Source: an uncultured Eggerthellaceae bacterium (lineage in GTDB: Bacteria; Actinomycetota; Coriobacteriia; Coriobacteriales; Eggerthellaceae). From it: DNA of 12,499 nucleotides. Under the pieces are notes generated by a model. It did not search any database. It was given only the letters and a program-made list of their open reading frames with translations, and was not told where the DNA came from. The stretch spans positions 1-12,499 of the forward strand of contig CAQLOA010000030.1 in NCBI GenBank assembly GCA_948829205.1, read 5' to 3'. Position 1 is the first letter of the stretch. Each line of letters opens with the position of its first letter. The translations under genes were made by a program, and so were the position numbers. This document shows, piece by piece, positions 1 to 7,801 of the stretch.

Positions 1-228
1 TTCTTCAAGGGTGGCGACACCTCTTGTGGCGAGAACTGGGAGTGGTTCTACATTCCTTGCCCGACCGAGATTTTCTCGAAGCACTATGGTCCTGAAGGCG
101 ACAAGGCTGGCCAGCAGCCTCTCGCGGTGCAGGTCGAAGAGTCCAACACTCTTTACTATGGCACCCTTGACGAGATGATCGCCAAGATGAAGGAATTCCA
201 GCGCCCGATGGTGCTCTTCCAGCTGTAA
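1..228 (+). CDS. C-terminal end of an unrecognised protein (partial)
   Basis: Frame 1 is open from the window edge to a TAA at 226-228, giving the last 75 residues of a protein that starts outside the window. The fragment is soluble-looking, with two cysteines (in the stretches DTSCGENWEWF and YIPCP), many aromatic residues near its beginning, and a helical end (TLDEMIAKMKEFQRP). Codon use is strongly biased to GGC, AAG and CTC, as in well-expressed genes. I do not recognise the family and assign no function. The next gene follows after 73 bases on the same strand, with a palindrome and a TATAAT box between them. I am confident that it is coding because of frame continuity and codon bias. Confidence 0.75.
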   Translation, partial: FFKGGDTSCGENWEWFYIPCPTEIFSKHYGPEGDKAGQQPLAVQVEESNTLYYGTLDEMIAKMKEFQRPMVLFQL

Positions 229-236
229 ATTTCAGG

Positions 237-242
237 TATAAT
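237..242 (+). promoter_or_regulatory. Candidate -10 box for the 302-577 gene
   Basis: A perfect TATAAT lies 60 bases upstream of the 302 start codon, just after the preceding stop codon. No good -35 hexamer is visible 16-18 bases upstream (CTCTTC is the best there), so strength is uncertain. A start about 7 bases downstream would fall inside the palindrome at 243-274. Confidence 0.4.
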
Positions 243-274
243 GGCTTCGCGGTTGCATCCGCGATCGCGAAGCC
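243..274 (+). other. 9-bp inverted repeat, possible weak terminator or operator
   Basis: GGCTTCGCG (243-251) is the exact reverse complement of CGCGAAGCC (266-274), with a 14-base loop. It is followed by AAATTTT, which is a poor U-tract. It could be a weak terminator for the gene ending at 228, or a protein-binding palindrome immediately downstream of the TATAAT box. Confidence 0.45.
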
Positions 275-301
275 AAATTTTGGGACCAAAAGGAGCATGA
301 A

Positions 302-577
302 ATGACAAGAGATGAATTCTTGGCAATGGATGCCCCTGAAGCTGCTGAGGTGCTCAACAAGCTCATTGCCGGTGGCAAGAGCAAGGACGAGGCCATGGCG
401 GAAGAGGGCGTCACTCAGGCTGACCTCATGAAGGCTCAGATCTTCTTTGTGAAGGACAAGTTCATCGCCCGCGCTTGGGGCGGCTACACCTCCACGAAGC
501 GTACCGGCAACGAGGCTGGCGACAGCATCGAGGGTGTCGGCGGTTCCGATCCTTCCAAGGGTTACGCTGGCGTGTAG
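302..577 (+). CDS. Small protein of unknown function (91 aa)
   Basis: The ATG at 302 is preceded by AAAAGGAG (287-294), a strong ribosome binding site at normal spacing, and the gene ends in TAG just before a strong terminator. The N-terminal 55 residues look helical: a segment like LNKLIAGGKSKDEAMAEEGVTQADLMKAQ has the rhythm of a helix-turn-helix, but I cannot assign it to a family. The C-terminus is glycine- and serine-rich and probably flexible (ending GGSDPSKGYAGV). There is no signal peptide or membrane segment, so it should be cytoplasmic. Codon use is strongly biased, suggesting good expression. Together with the upstream partial gene it may form a short operon ending at the 602-630 terminator. 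Function unknown. Confidence 0.82.
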   Translation: MTRDEFLAMDAPEAAEVLNKLIAGGKSKDEAMAEEGVTQADLMKAQIFFVKDKFIARAWGGYTSTKRTGNEAGDSIEGVGGSDPSKGYAGV

Positions 578-601
578 TTCAGGCTTATCTTTCTGAACTT
601 G

Positions 602-630
602 AAAGAGCCACCTTCGGGTGGCTCTTTTTT
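602..630 (+). terminator. Rho-independent terminator after the 302-577 gene
   Basis: AAAGAGCCACC (602-612) pairs perfectly with GGTGGCTCTTT (617-627) around a TTCG tetraloop, and the T-run continues to 630. An 11-bp stem, UUCG loop and U-tract make this a textbook intrinsic terminator 25 bases after the stop codon. Confidence 0.93.
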
Positions 631-682
631 ATTGGCGAGTATTTGTGGGCTGTCGCATTCTCTCGCTATGAAACAGTTTCGC

Positions 683-691
683 TGGTAATAT
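683..691 (+). promoter_or_regulatory. Candidate extended -10 promoter for the 732-1097 gene
   Basis: TGGTAATAT (683-691) matches an extended -10 element (TGn plus TAATAT) in a locally AT-rich stretch, about 40 bases upstream of the start codon and just after the previous terminator. No convincing -35 element is seen, which is acceptable for extended -10 promoters. Confidence 0.4.
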
Positions 692-731
692 ATTCGGTTA
701 AGAAGAAAAGCCGCATGGAAAGGTTTTACCA

Positions 732-1097
732 ATGGCAACTGAAGCAGAAATCAAGGCAGAGATCGAGGACCTTGGGCGCCTTACCGACGAGCAAGAAGAC
801 ATCCTTTACAACCTGTGCCTCAAGCAGGAGGAACTTGGTCGTCAGTCCACCAACCTTCTTCTTGAAAAAGTGGTAGGCAACGAGGTCTATCAACCGATGA
901 TCGACCGCGAGATGCTCACCTACGAGGTGTTCAACCATGGCAGCAAGCATGAGATCGCGTGCCTGTACGTCACGCTGAAAGGCATGCGTTACTGCATCAT
1001 GTTCTCCGACGAACTGTCTGCGCGCCGCAAGTTCAATCCTGCTGGCGCCTCTTGGGAAGCCACCGAGGAGAACAAGAAAAGGTTCGGCCTGGAATAG
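732..1097 (+). CDS. Conserved-looking hypothetical protein (121 aa)
   Basis: The ATG at 732 has GGAAAGG (717-723) eight bases upstream, and the frame ends in TAG. The first 40 residues are charged and probably helical (MATEAEIKAEIEDLGRL, then a stretch rich in Glu and Gln). The second half is mixed alpha/beta with a cysteine-containing stretch around LYVTLKGMRYCIMF. There is no signal peptide or membrane helix. I do not recognise the family. Codon use is of native type. The gene comes after a strong terminator and has its own candidate promoter. It lies 93 bases upstream of the LRR gene on the same strand, with no clear terminator between, so it could be the first gene of the LRR-VWA-MoxR transcript. 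That link is positional only. Confidence 0.8.
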   Translation: MATEAEIKAEIEDLGRLTDEQEDILYNLCLKQEELGRQSTNLLLEKVVGNEVYQPMIDREMLTYEVFNHGSKHEIACLYVTLKGMRYCIMFSDELSARRKFNPAGASWEATEENKKRFGLE

Positions 1098-1109
1098 CAC
1101 AACGCTGTC

Positions 1110-1141
1110 GAGCGGGCTTTTGCCCAGCTCGGCTTTTGCCG
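1110..1141 (+). other. Two adjacent GGC-TTTT-GCC hairpins
   Basis: GAGCGGGC (1110-1117), loop TTTT and GCCC-A-GCTC (1122-1130) form an 8-bp stem with one bulged A. CGGC-TTTT-GCCG (1130-1141) forms a second small hairpin. No T-run follows, so this is not a standard intrinsic terminator. It sits between the 732-1097 gene and the LRR gene and could affect relative expression or mRNA stability. Confidence 0.4.
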
Positions 1142-1190
1142 ATTGCTGGCACTGCCGCGTTCGCGCACGTTTCGGCGGGAGGCATTCCCT

Positions 1191-3602
1191 ATGGTTGACT
1201 CTGGCGGTTTCAAGACGTCGTCCTACTTGCAGGAATCGCAGTATTTCGAAAACGTAAGGAAGAACGTGATGCTGGAAGGCACCGACAAGGAGGCCCTTGC
1301 CGCCGGTTTGCCGCGCTCTGTGCGCAGGCAAATCGACCCATCGTCCGACCTTGGCAAGCTCGATGTCTGCTTCGGCGGGTTCTCCCCAACGATAATGGGC
1401 GACAGCGCTTCCAGCACGCAACAGGTGCTGGCAGTGCAGAAGCGCGAAAAGGAACGCCGCGAGGCCGCAGAGCGAGCAGCGGCGGTCGAGGCCGCGCGAG
1501 CGTCGGAGGCACGCACGTTTACGGACGACTTCGGCAACGTGTGGCGCTACGTCGTCCTCGATGACGTCGAAATCAGGGTCGAAGGCTGCGAATGCGCAGC
1601 TTCCGACCTTTTCATTCCATGCGAAATCGAGGGAAAGTCTGTGGTTTCGTTGGGAGACGAGGCTTGCGCCGTTATGGCCATGGCCGAGTCGGTGGACATG
1701 CCCGACTCCATAGTCTCAATCGGCCACTGCGCCTTCAGGGGCTGCGACAATCTGCGCAGCATACGCTTTTCCGCAAACCTGGCGAAATACGATTCAGGAT
1801 GGCTGCGCCAGTGCCGCAAGGTGGAAAGCCTGGTTCTTCCTGGACGCCTGGAGAAGTTGACGGCGGCGGTCTTCGACTCTCCTGAGCTTAAGTTCCTCGA
1901 GCTTGGGGCCTCGATTTCCGAGATTGCGCCGGGTGCCTTTGGGAAAAGCCAGCTGGACAAGATAGAGGTAAACCCACTCAACGAGCTCGTCTCATCGGAC
2001 GGGCGAGCGCTTTACTCCAAGGACGGAAGCGTCATGGTCGCGCTTGCCGTGCCGGGGACCACTTACCAGGTTGCGCTCGGATGCATCGCGGTTGCCAGGA
2101 AGGGCTTTAGCAACTTCGCCGAACTGCAGCAGGTCGAGCTGCCTGACACGCTGGAAGTTATAGGGGACTACGCGTTCTCGAAGACGGGGATATCGGAGTT
2201 CGTGGCGCCGCCGGCGCTTCGCGCCATAGGCGAGCGCGCCTTCTTCGCGTGCGCGAACCTAAGCAGCGTGCGCCTGAACGAGGGCTTGCAGAGCATAGCG
2301 AGCAACGCCTTCTCCGACACGCCCGTATCGGAGCTCAGGATTCCTGCCACGGTTTCCGAACTTGGGCATCCCGTTGCGGCGGGCACCCAGCTTTCGTATT
2401 CCGGAAGCGACGCGACCCTTTCCATCGGCGAGCCTTTCGACGAGGCGTTCGAACATGGCCAGCCTCTCTTGCTCGACGACCAGGGCGTTCTTTACAGAAA
2501 CGCCGAAGACGGACTGCATCTTGTAAGGATTCTCGAGCCCACCATCGAGTCGTATCGGGTGAGGCCGGGCACGGTCGTCGTCGACGAAGGCGCCTGCGCA
2601 AAGCATCCTTCCCTTGTTAGCATCTCCTTCCCCGAGGGCCTGACCAGGATATGCAGGGGAGCGTTCAAGGACTGCAAGACTCTCACTCACGTCGACGTCC
2701 CTTCCACGCTGCAGGCGCTGGAAGACGAGGCATTCCTCGGCACCAGCCTGGAGGAGCTTTCCATTCCGGCCGGGCTTACGCAGATCGGTTCCATCGCGCT
2801 AGTGACCGAAGGCGCGCACCACGGGAACATCGAGCCATCGCTTCGACATATCGAGGTCGATTCCGCCAATCCGCGCTACCGCATGGACCAGGGGCTCCTC
2901 ATCGAGCGCATGAGCAATGGCGCCGATCGCGTTATCCTTTGCACGGGCGAGGTCGCGGACGTGGTGGTGCCCGAAACGGTCACCGCGATTGCCCAGTACG
3001 CGTTCAACGGCGTGCGCCGGCTGAACACGCTTGGGGTGTCAGACAGGATCCAAGCTATCGACGTTCGCGGAATCGCTTTCGACTGCATGCTCGACAACAT
3101 CCACGTCGACCTGGTGCAGCCCATCGAAGGCCGCTCGTCGTTCGACTTCGCATTCCCCAAGACGTCGCGCGCGGCCCAGCAGATGCGGCTGGTGTTCGGA
3201 TCCTGCAACTTCATAAGCGTTCCCGCCATATTCGACCACTACGACAACGCGATAGTCAGCCGCAGCGGGTTCGATGCGGCGAACGAAGACCAGCTGGGGG
3301 CATACGAACAAGGTTCGCTCATCGTCAAGCGCCTTTCAGACCCCATATGCATGACGCCTAACAACAGAAGCCTCATGGAAACGACGCTTCGCAACCACCT
3401 GCTGGAGATATGCGTCGACGCGGCGCGTCATGACGACAAGTCCGTGATAGAGGGGCTTATCGACCTCAGATTCATCGACAAGGACAACATCGCCGACGTC
3501 ATCGAGGCGGCAAGCGCCGTTCAGGACGCATCGGTCACGAACTACTTGCTGGAGCAGAAGCAGCGTAGGTTCGGGGCATCGGCGATAGACTTCGACCTTT
3601 AG
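1191..3602 (+). CDS. Cytoplasmic leucine-rich-repeat protein, BspA-like (LRR_5 type)
   Basis: I chose the ATG at 1191 because GGGAGG sits eight bases upstream. An in-frame TTG 48 bases earlier has no such site. The 803-aa product has three parts: an N-terminal region with a charged helix (about residues 80-108, rich in Arg, Glu and Ala); a long array of BspA-type repeats (about 110-680) with recurring patterns such as LPDTLEVIGDYAF, ALRAIGERAFFAC and LTRICRGAFKDCKTL; and a helical C-terminus (about 720-803) ending LLEQKQRRF. LRR_5 proteins usually bind other proteins. No signal peptide or anchor is present, so unlike secreted BspA this one should stay in the cytoplasm. It lies nine bases upstream of the VWA gene, which suggests an operon and a role as scaffold or target recogniser for the MoxR-VWA machinery; that role is inferred. 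Codon use is somewhat looser than in neighbours (more ATA and AGG). Confidence 0.92.
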   Translation: MVDSGGFKTSSYLQESQYFENVRKNVMLEGTDKEALAAGLPRSVRRQIDPSSDLGKLDVCFGGFSPTIMGDSASSTQQVLAVQKREKERREAAERAAAVEAARASEARTFTDDFGNVWRYVVLDDVEIRVEGCECAASDLFIPCEIEGKSVVSLGDEACAVMAMAESVDMPDSIVSIGHCAFRGCDNLRSIRFSANLAKYDSGWLRQCRKVESLVLPGRLEKLTAAVFDSPELKFLELGASISEIAPGAFGKSQLDKIEVNPLNELVSSDGRALYSKDGSVMVALAVPGTTYQVALGCIAVARKGFSNFAELQQVELPDTLEVIGDYAFSKTGISEFVAPPALRAIGERAFFACANLSSVRLNEGLQSIASNAFSDTPVSELRIPATVSELGHPVAAGTQLSYSGSDATLSIGEPFDEAFEHGQPLLLDDQGVLYRNAEDGLHLVRILEPTIESYRVRPGTVVVDEGACAKHPSLVSISFPEGLTRICRGAFKDCKTLTHVDVPSTLQALEDEAFLGTSLEELSIPAGLTQIGSIALVTEGAHHGNIEPSLRHIEVDSANPRYRMDQGLLIERMSNGADRVILCTGEVADVVVPETVTAIAQYAFNGVRRLNTLGVSDRIQAIDVRGIAFDCMLDNIHVDLVQPIEGRSSFDFAFPKTSRAAQQMRLVFGSCNFISVPAIFDHYDNAIVSRSGFDAANEDQLGAYEQGSLIVKRLSDPICMTPNNRSLMETTLRNHLLEICVDAARHDDKSVIEGLIDLRFIDKDNIADVIEAASAVQDASVTNYLLEQKQRRFGASAIDFDL

Positions 3603-3611
3603 CGCAACGCC

Positions 3612-5366
3612 ATGACCGAACCCGAAAACATGACAACCAGGCAGTCTGCTCCGTCCCCGGTTCAAACCCAGTACCACGGGGACGAGTTCCTGCAGCCCAA
3701 AGAGGTTCCAAGCGGTGCGCAAACGATGCGCACAAGCGGTGAGAAGGCGCGGCTAAGCCAGGCCGAGCTCGCGCAGAAGCGTCGCCACGACGAAGACCGC
3801 CTGGCCGAGGACATCATCGAGGAAAGTCGCGTTCAGCTCATGCTGAAGTTCCGCTTCCTCGACCGCGCTCTTTGGCGCATGGGACTCGTACCGCAGCGCA
3901 CGGGCATGGCGTACCCCATCGCCACCGACGGCAAGACGATCTACTACGACCCGCAGCGCGTGATCGCCCGGTTCAGGCAGTCGTTCGACGAATCGGTGCG
4001 AGACTACCTGCACATGGTCATGCACTGTATATTCCGCCATCCGTACGACCGCACTCACAAGAACGAGGAGGCGTGGTCGCTTGCATGCGACATGATCGTC
4101 GAAAGCGTCACGATGGACCTCTGTGGCGCGCGCTTTCCCAGCGAAGACGACAATGCCCGCAAGGGAGCCATCGACGAGGTGACCCTTGCTGCCGGAAGCT
4201 TCCTTCCGAACCGGGTGTACGACTTCCTCTGCGGGCTGGCCCAGGCCCCGGAGGGACAGCACTACCAGGGCGTCGGCCGCGGGAAGCTGAACGAATGGCA
4301 CCAGCTTTTCGAGCGAGACGACCATACGGCGTGGCCTGCCAACGCCCGCGACGACGGCGAAGGCCCCCGCGACGATCAGTCGCCTTCCGAGGAGATGCTG
4401 GAAGACGACGAAGACCCCGACTTCCAGAACGACGGCCTGAAGTCAGAAACCCTTGGAAACGACGAGTCCGGCGAGGAGGAAAGCCGCAGCACGCAGGGTG
4501 GCGACGAGGATTCCGGCGACGAAGGGGATGACGAAGCTCCCGACGAAGACGCCGAGGACGCGGGAAGCAGTCACTTCGACATGGTCGATCTCGACCAGTC
4601 TGGCGATGACGAGGACCAGCAGAAGCGCGACTGGGAAGAGCTCGCCAAGGAAATAGAGATGAACCTCGAGACGTTCTCGAAGGAATGGGGCGAAGAGGCC
4701 GGAAACCTTATGTCCACGCTGGCGTTCTCGAACCGCCGCACGTACGACTACACCGACTTCCTGCGCAAGTTCATGACGGTGACCGAGCAGATCAGGCTCA
4801 ATCCCGACGAGTTCGACTACACGTACTACACGTTCGGGATGGACATGTACGGCAACATGCCTTTCATCGAGCCGCTGGAATACAAGGAATCCGAGACGAT
4901 CCGCGACTTCGTCATCGCCGTGGACACGTCCGAATCGGTGTCAGGCCCGCTGGTGCGGAAGTTCCTTGAGCACATGTTCTCCATCCTGAAGGAGTCCGAG
5001 GACTTCTCCACCGAGGTGAACATACACATAATCCAGGCGGATTCGAAGGTGCAAAGCGACCTCAAGGTGGTCGACGTCCGCGACGTGGACCGTCTGATGA
5101 AGGGGTTCGCCGTGCGCGGGTTCGGCGGCACCGACTTCCGTCCGACCTTCGACTACGTGGACATGCTGCGCCTTCGTGGCGAACTTACCGACATGAAGGG
5201 CATGATCTACTTCACTGACGGCTTCGGGCAATTCCCCGAGAAGATGCCCGACTACGACGTGGCGTTCGTCTTCGTTGACGACGGGTCGCGGGAACTTCCA
5301 CCGGTCCCTCCCTGGGCCGTGAAGCTGACAATCGATGAGCGCGAGATAGAAAGGCTTAAGCGATGA
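3612..5366 (+). CDS. VWA-domain protein with degenerate DUF2201-like metallopeptidase domain
   Basis: The product has 584 aa. Residues about 60-230 resemble the putative metallopeptidase domain found before VWA-like domains (DUF2201 type): a helix carrying HMVMHCIFRH (His134, His138, His143), then a tryptophan-alanine helix with Asp160. Family members normally have HExxH; here the catalytic Glu position is Met135, so protease activity is doubtful. Residues about 250-340 form a very acidic, probably disordered linker. The C-terminal VWA domain (about 430-584) has an intact MIDAS: DTSES (Asp438, Ser440, Ser442), Thr507 in GGTDF and Asp536 in FTDG, so it should bind a divalent metal and a partner. 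VWA proteins of this type pair with MoxR ATPases, as ViaA does with RavA, and the next gene encodes one. No clear ribosome binding site precedes the 3612 ATG, so translation may be coupled to the LRR gene nine bases upstream; ATG 3630 is an alternative start. Confidence 0.9.
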   Translation: MTEPENMTTRQSAPSPVQTQYHGDEFLQPKEVPSGAQTMRTSGEKARLSQAELAQKRRHDEDRLAEDIIEESRVQLMLKFRFLDRALWRMGLVPQRTGMAYPIATDGKTIYYDPQRVIARFRQSFDESVRDYLHMVMHCIFRHPYDRTHKNEEAWSLACDMIVESVTMDLCGARFPSEDDNARKGAIDEVTLAAGSFLPNRVYDFLCGLAQAPEGQHYQGVGRGKLNEWHQLFERDDHTAWPANARDDGEGPRDDQSPSEEMLEDDEDPDFQNDGLKSETLGNDESGEEESRSTQGGDEDSGDEGDDEAPDEDAEDAGSSHFDMVDLDQSGDDEDQQKRDWEELAKEIEMNLETFSKEWGEEAGNLMSTLAFSNRRTYDYTDFLRKFMTVTEQIRLNPDEFDYTYYTFGMDMYGNMPFIEPLEYKESETIRDFVIAVDTSESVSGPLVRKFLEHMFSILKESEDFSTEVNIHIIQADSKVQSDLKVVDVRDVDRLMKGFAVRGFGGTDFRPTFDYVDMLRLRGELTDMKGMIYFTDGFGQFPEKMPDYDVAFVFVDDGSRELPPVPPWAVKLTIDEREIERLKR

Positions 5367-7789
5367 ACATTCAATCGGCGAAAGAGCAGATCAAGGACAC
5401 CGTAGAGGCTTACCTCGAAACGGACGACGCGGGCATGTACATCATATCGCCCGTGCACCAGCGTCCGGTGTTCCTGCTTGGCGCGCCCGGAATCGGCAAG
5501 ACGGCCATCATGGAGCAGATCGCCCAGGAGCTGGGGATTGGCATCGTGTCGTATTCCATGACGCACCACACGCGCCAGTCGGCGCTGGGCCTTCCGCGCA
5601 TCGAGCACCACGACTTCGAAGGCTACGAGTACGAGTCGTCGGAATACACCATGTCCGAGATCATCGGCGCCATCTACGACTACATGGACCGCACCGACCT
5701 GCGCTGCGGAATCCTGTTCCTCGACGAGATCAACTGCGTGTCCGAGACGCTCTACCCGTCGATGCTGCAGTTTTTGCAGTTCAAGACGTTCGGCAAGCAC
5801 AAGGTGCCCGACGGCTGGGTGGTGGTTTGCGCCGGAAATCCGCCCGAGTACAACAAGCAGGTGCACGAGTTCGACATCGTGACGCTCGACCGCATGCGCG
5901 AGATAGACGTCGAGCCCGACTATGCCGCCTTCAAGAACTACGCCGTGCAGGTGGGGTTGCATCCGGCGGTCACCACCTTCCTCGAGACGAAGAAGGACTG
6001 CTTCTACAAGGTGGAATCGAAGGCCGGCGGCGGCAAGTCGTTCGTGACCACGCGAGGCTGGGAGGACCTGGCGCGCGTGGTGTCGCTGTACGAGCAGCTG
6101 GGCAAGCCCGTCAACCGCGACCTTATCGTGCAGTTCCTTCGCGACGACGAAATCGCTGACCAGTTCGCGGTGTATTACACGCTCTTCGAGAAGTACCGTT
6201 CCGACTACCAGGTGACAAGCATTCTGGACGGGTCGGTTTCGGGAAGCATCAAGAACCGCGCGGAAGCCGCCGACTTCGACGAGAGGATCGCCCTCATCGG
6301 GCTGCTGCTTGACGCCTTGGCGGGCGACTGCGACGCGGTGCTCGAGCAGGAGGCGATCGTGCTTCAGCTGCGCGAGGTGCTTCGCGGGGCCAAGGACGCG
6401 CTCGTGCGCGGCGGGGTGATCGACACCGTGTTCATGCCCGTCGTCGACAAGCGCGAATCGGCCCTTGAGCGCAAGGCCACATCGGGCATCATGTCTAACG
6501 CGGCCATCAGGCGCGAGCGTCTGGTGATAGCCAAGCTCAAGGAATTTGCCGCGCGCTGCACCATGGAGAAGACACGCGAGGGCGACGAGGCGTTCCACAC
6601 CCTCGAGCGCGCCTACAAGGAGGAAGTGGCGAAGATCCAGCCGGCAGTCGACGCTGTGGGGGCCAAGATGGACAATGCCTTCGCGTTCATGGACGAATGC
6701 TTCGGTGGCCGTGAGATGCTAGTCTTCGTGGCCGAGCTAGCCACGCGCAAGGCCACCACGCAATACCTTGCCCACTACGGCAACGACGCGTACTACAAGC
6801 ACAACGACCAGCTGCAGGTGGATTCGGCCCGCATGGGGCTCGAGGACCGCGCCTCGATGCTTGCCGAGCTCGATGAGAACGTGAAGAGCTTCGCGGCGCA
6901 CGGAGACAACAGCCTGCTCGACTTCACCAGCCTCGACATGGGCGGTGCGGCGACCATAGGCGGTGGCACGGTCATGGGCAAGGGCGAAGTGGCCGCACCC
7001 GCCGAGGTGCAGCGTTCGGCGAGAACCGAGTCACACGACCCGGAGCACGGATTCAACCATCATGATGCTGCCGAGACGTCGAAGACACAGGCGATCTCGC
7101 CCGACGAGCTTCGTGCCTACTACAACGAGAAAGAGCTGGAGTATGCGTTCACCAGCGACTGCAAGATGCATCTTCCCGCCAGCGACCTTTCGGGCAAGAA
7201 GGTGCTGGACGTTGGATGCCGCCGCGGCCGCGGGGTGTACAAGATATCCTCGATGGTTGGCAACGACGGCTTCGCCATGGGCGTCGACTGGGTCGAGGGG
7301 TACGTCCAGGAGGCGGCGGAAGGCGCCGACCGAGCCTGGCACGACAGCGGGCTTTCCGGCAACAACATGGAATTCCGTGTCGCGTTCCCCGAAGACCTCA
7401 TCGGTGCGGGAATCGGAAGCGGCACATTCGATGCCGTGTACGTCAACAATGCCATCACGCTTTTCTACGACCAGCAGGCGACGCTTCGCGAGTTCGCCCG
7501 CGTGCTGAAGCCGGGCGGCCTGCTCATCATGGAGACGGTGTTCTCGAGCGAGGAACACGAAGCGCAGTTCACCGAGGCCGCTCGCGAGATCGGCAACAGC
7601 ATCCAGGCCGCACTGACGGATGCACAGAATGTGAAGATGCTTTCCGACGCCGGGTTCGGCGCACCGAAGGTCGTCGACGACTACGAGGTCGAGTCCGACC
7701 GCGGGTACAAGGCCGGCGAGAAGGTGAAAGCGATAGACGGCGATACGGCCAAGTACCGCGCCGTCTGCCTCAACGTGCTGAAGAAGTAA
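5363..7789 (+). CDS. MoxR-type AAA+ ATPase fused to a class I SAM-dependent methyltransferase
   Basis: One uninterrupted 808-aa frame starts at an ATG overlapping the VWA stop codon (ATGA), implying translational coupling. The N-terminal AAA+ domain (about residues 5-290) has Walker A GAPGIGKT (40-47), Walker B ILFLDE with Asp121-Glu122, and a sensor-1 Asn159 in CAGNPPEYN, all typical of MoxR ATPases. A mostly helical region follows (about 290-520), then a low-complexity linker (about 520-575). Residues about 575-808 are a Rossmann methyltransferase: motif I VLDVGCRRGRG (614-624), an acidic residue in GVDW, a DAVYVNNAI strand, the LKPGGLLIMET motif and a C-terminal SDAGF. It most resembles the UbiE/ArsM-like methyltransferase class; the substrate is unknown. 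MoxR proteins remodel or activate partners with VWA proteins, so this is probably the motor for the preceding gene. A MoxR-methyltransferase fusion is not an arrangement I know as standard. Confidence 0.92.
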   Translation: MNIQSAKEQIKDTVEAYLETDDAGMYIISPVHQRPVFLLGAPGIGKTAIMEQIAQELGIGIVSYSMTHHTRQSALGLPRIEHHDFEGYEYESSEYTMSEIIGAIYDYMDRTDLRCGILFLDEINCVSETLYPSMLQFLQFKTFGKHKVPDGWVVVCAGNPPEYNKQVHEFDIVTLDRMREIDVEPDYAAFKNYAVQVGLHPAVTTFLETKKDCFYKVESKAGGGKSFVTTRGWEDLARVVSLYEQLGKPVNRDLIVQFLRDDEIADQFAVYYTLFEKYRSDYQVTSILDGSVSGSIKNRAEAADFDERIALIGLLLDALAGDCDAVLEQEAIVLQLREVLRGAKDALVRGGVIDTVFMPVVDKRESALERKATSGIMSNAAIRRERLVIAKLKEFAARCTMEKTREGDEAFHTLERAYKEEVAKIQPAVDAVGAKMDNAFAFMDECFGGREMLVFVAELATRKATTQYLAHYGNDAYYKHNDQLQVDSARMGLEDRASMLAELDENVKSFAAHGDNSLLDFTSLDMGGAATIGGGTVMGKGEVAAPAEVQRSARTESHDPEHGFNHHDAAETSKTQAISPDELRAYYNEKELEYAFTSDCKMHLPASDLSGKKVLDVGCRRGRGVYKISSMVGNDGFAMGVDWVEGYVQEAAEGADRAWHDSGLSGNNMEFRVAFPEDLIGAGIGSGTFDAVYVNNAITLFYDQQATLREFARVLKPGGLLIMETVFSSEEHEAQFTEAAREIGNSIQAALTDAQNVKMLSDAGFGAPKVVDDYEVESDRGYKAGEKVKAIDGDTAKYRAVCLNVLKK

Positions 7790-7801
7790 GGCAAAGGAGT
7801 C

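Noticed and set aside
5252..6598. Minus-strand open frame of 448 codons opposite the MoxR gene
   Set aside because: It is a codon-bias shadow of a plus-strand gene with clear Walker motifs; the minus translation has no recognisable domain.
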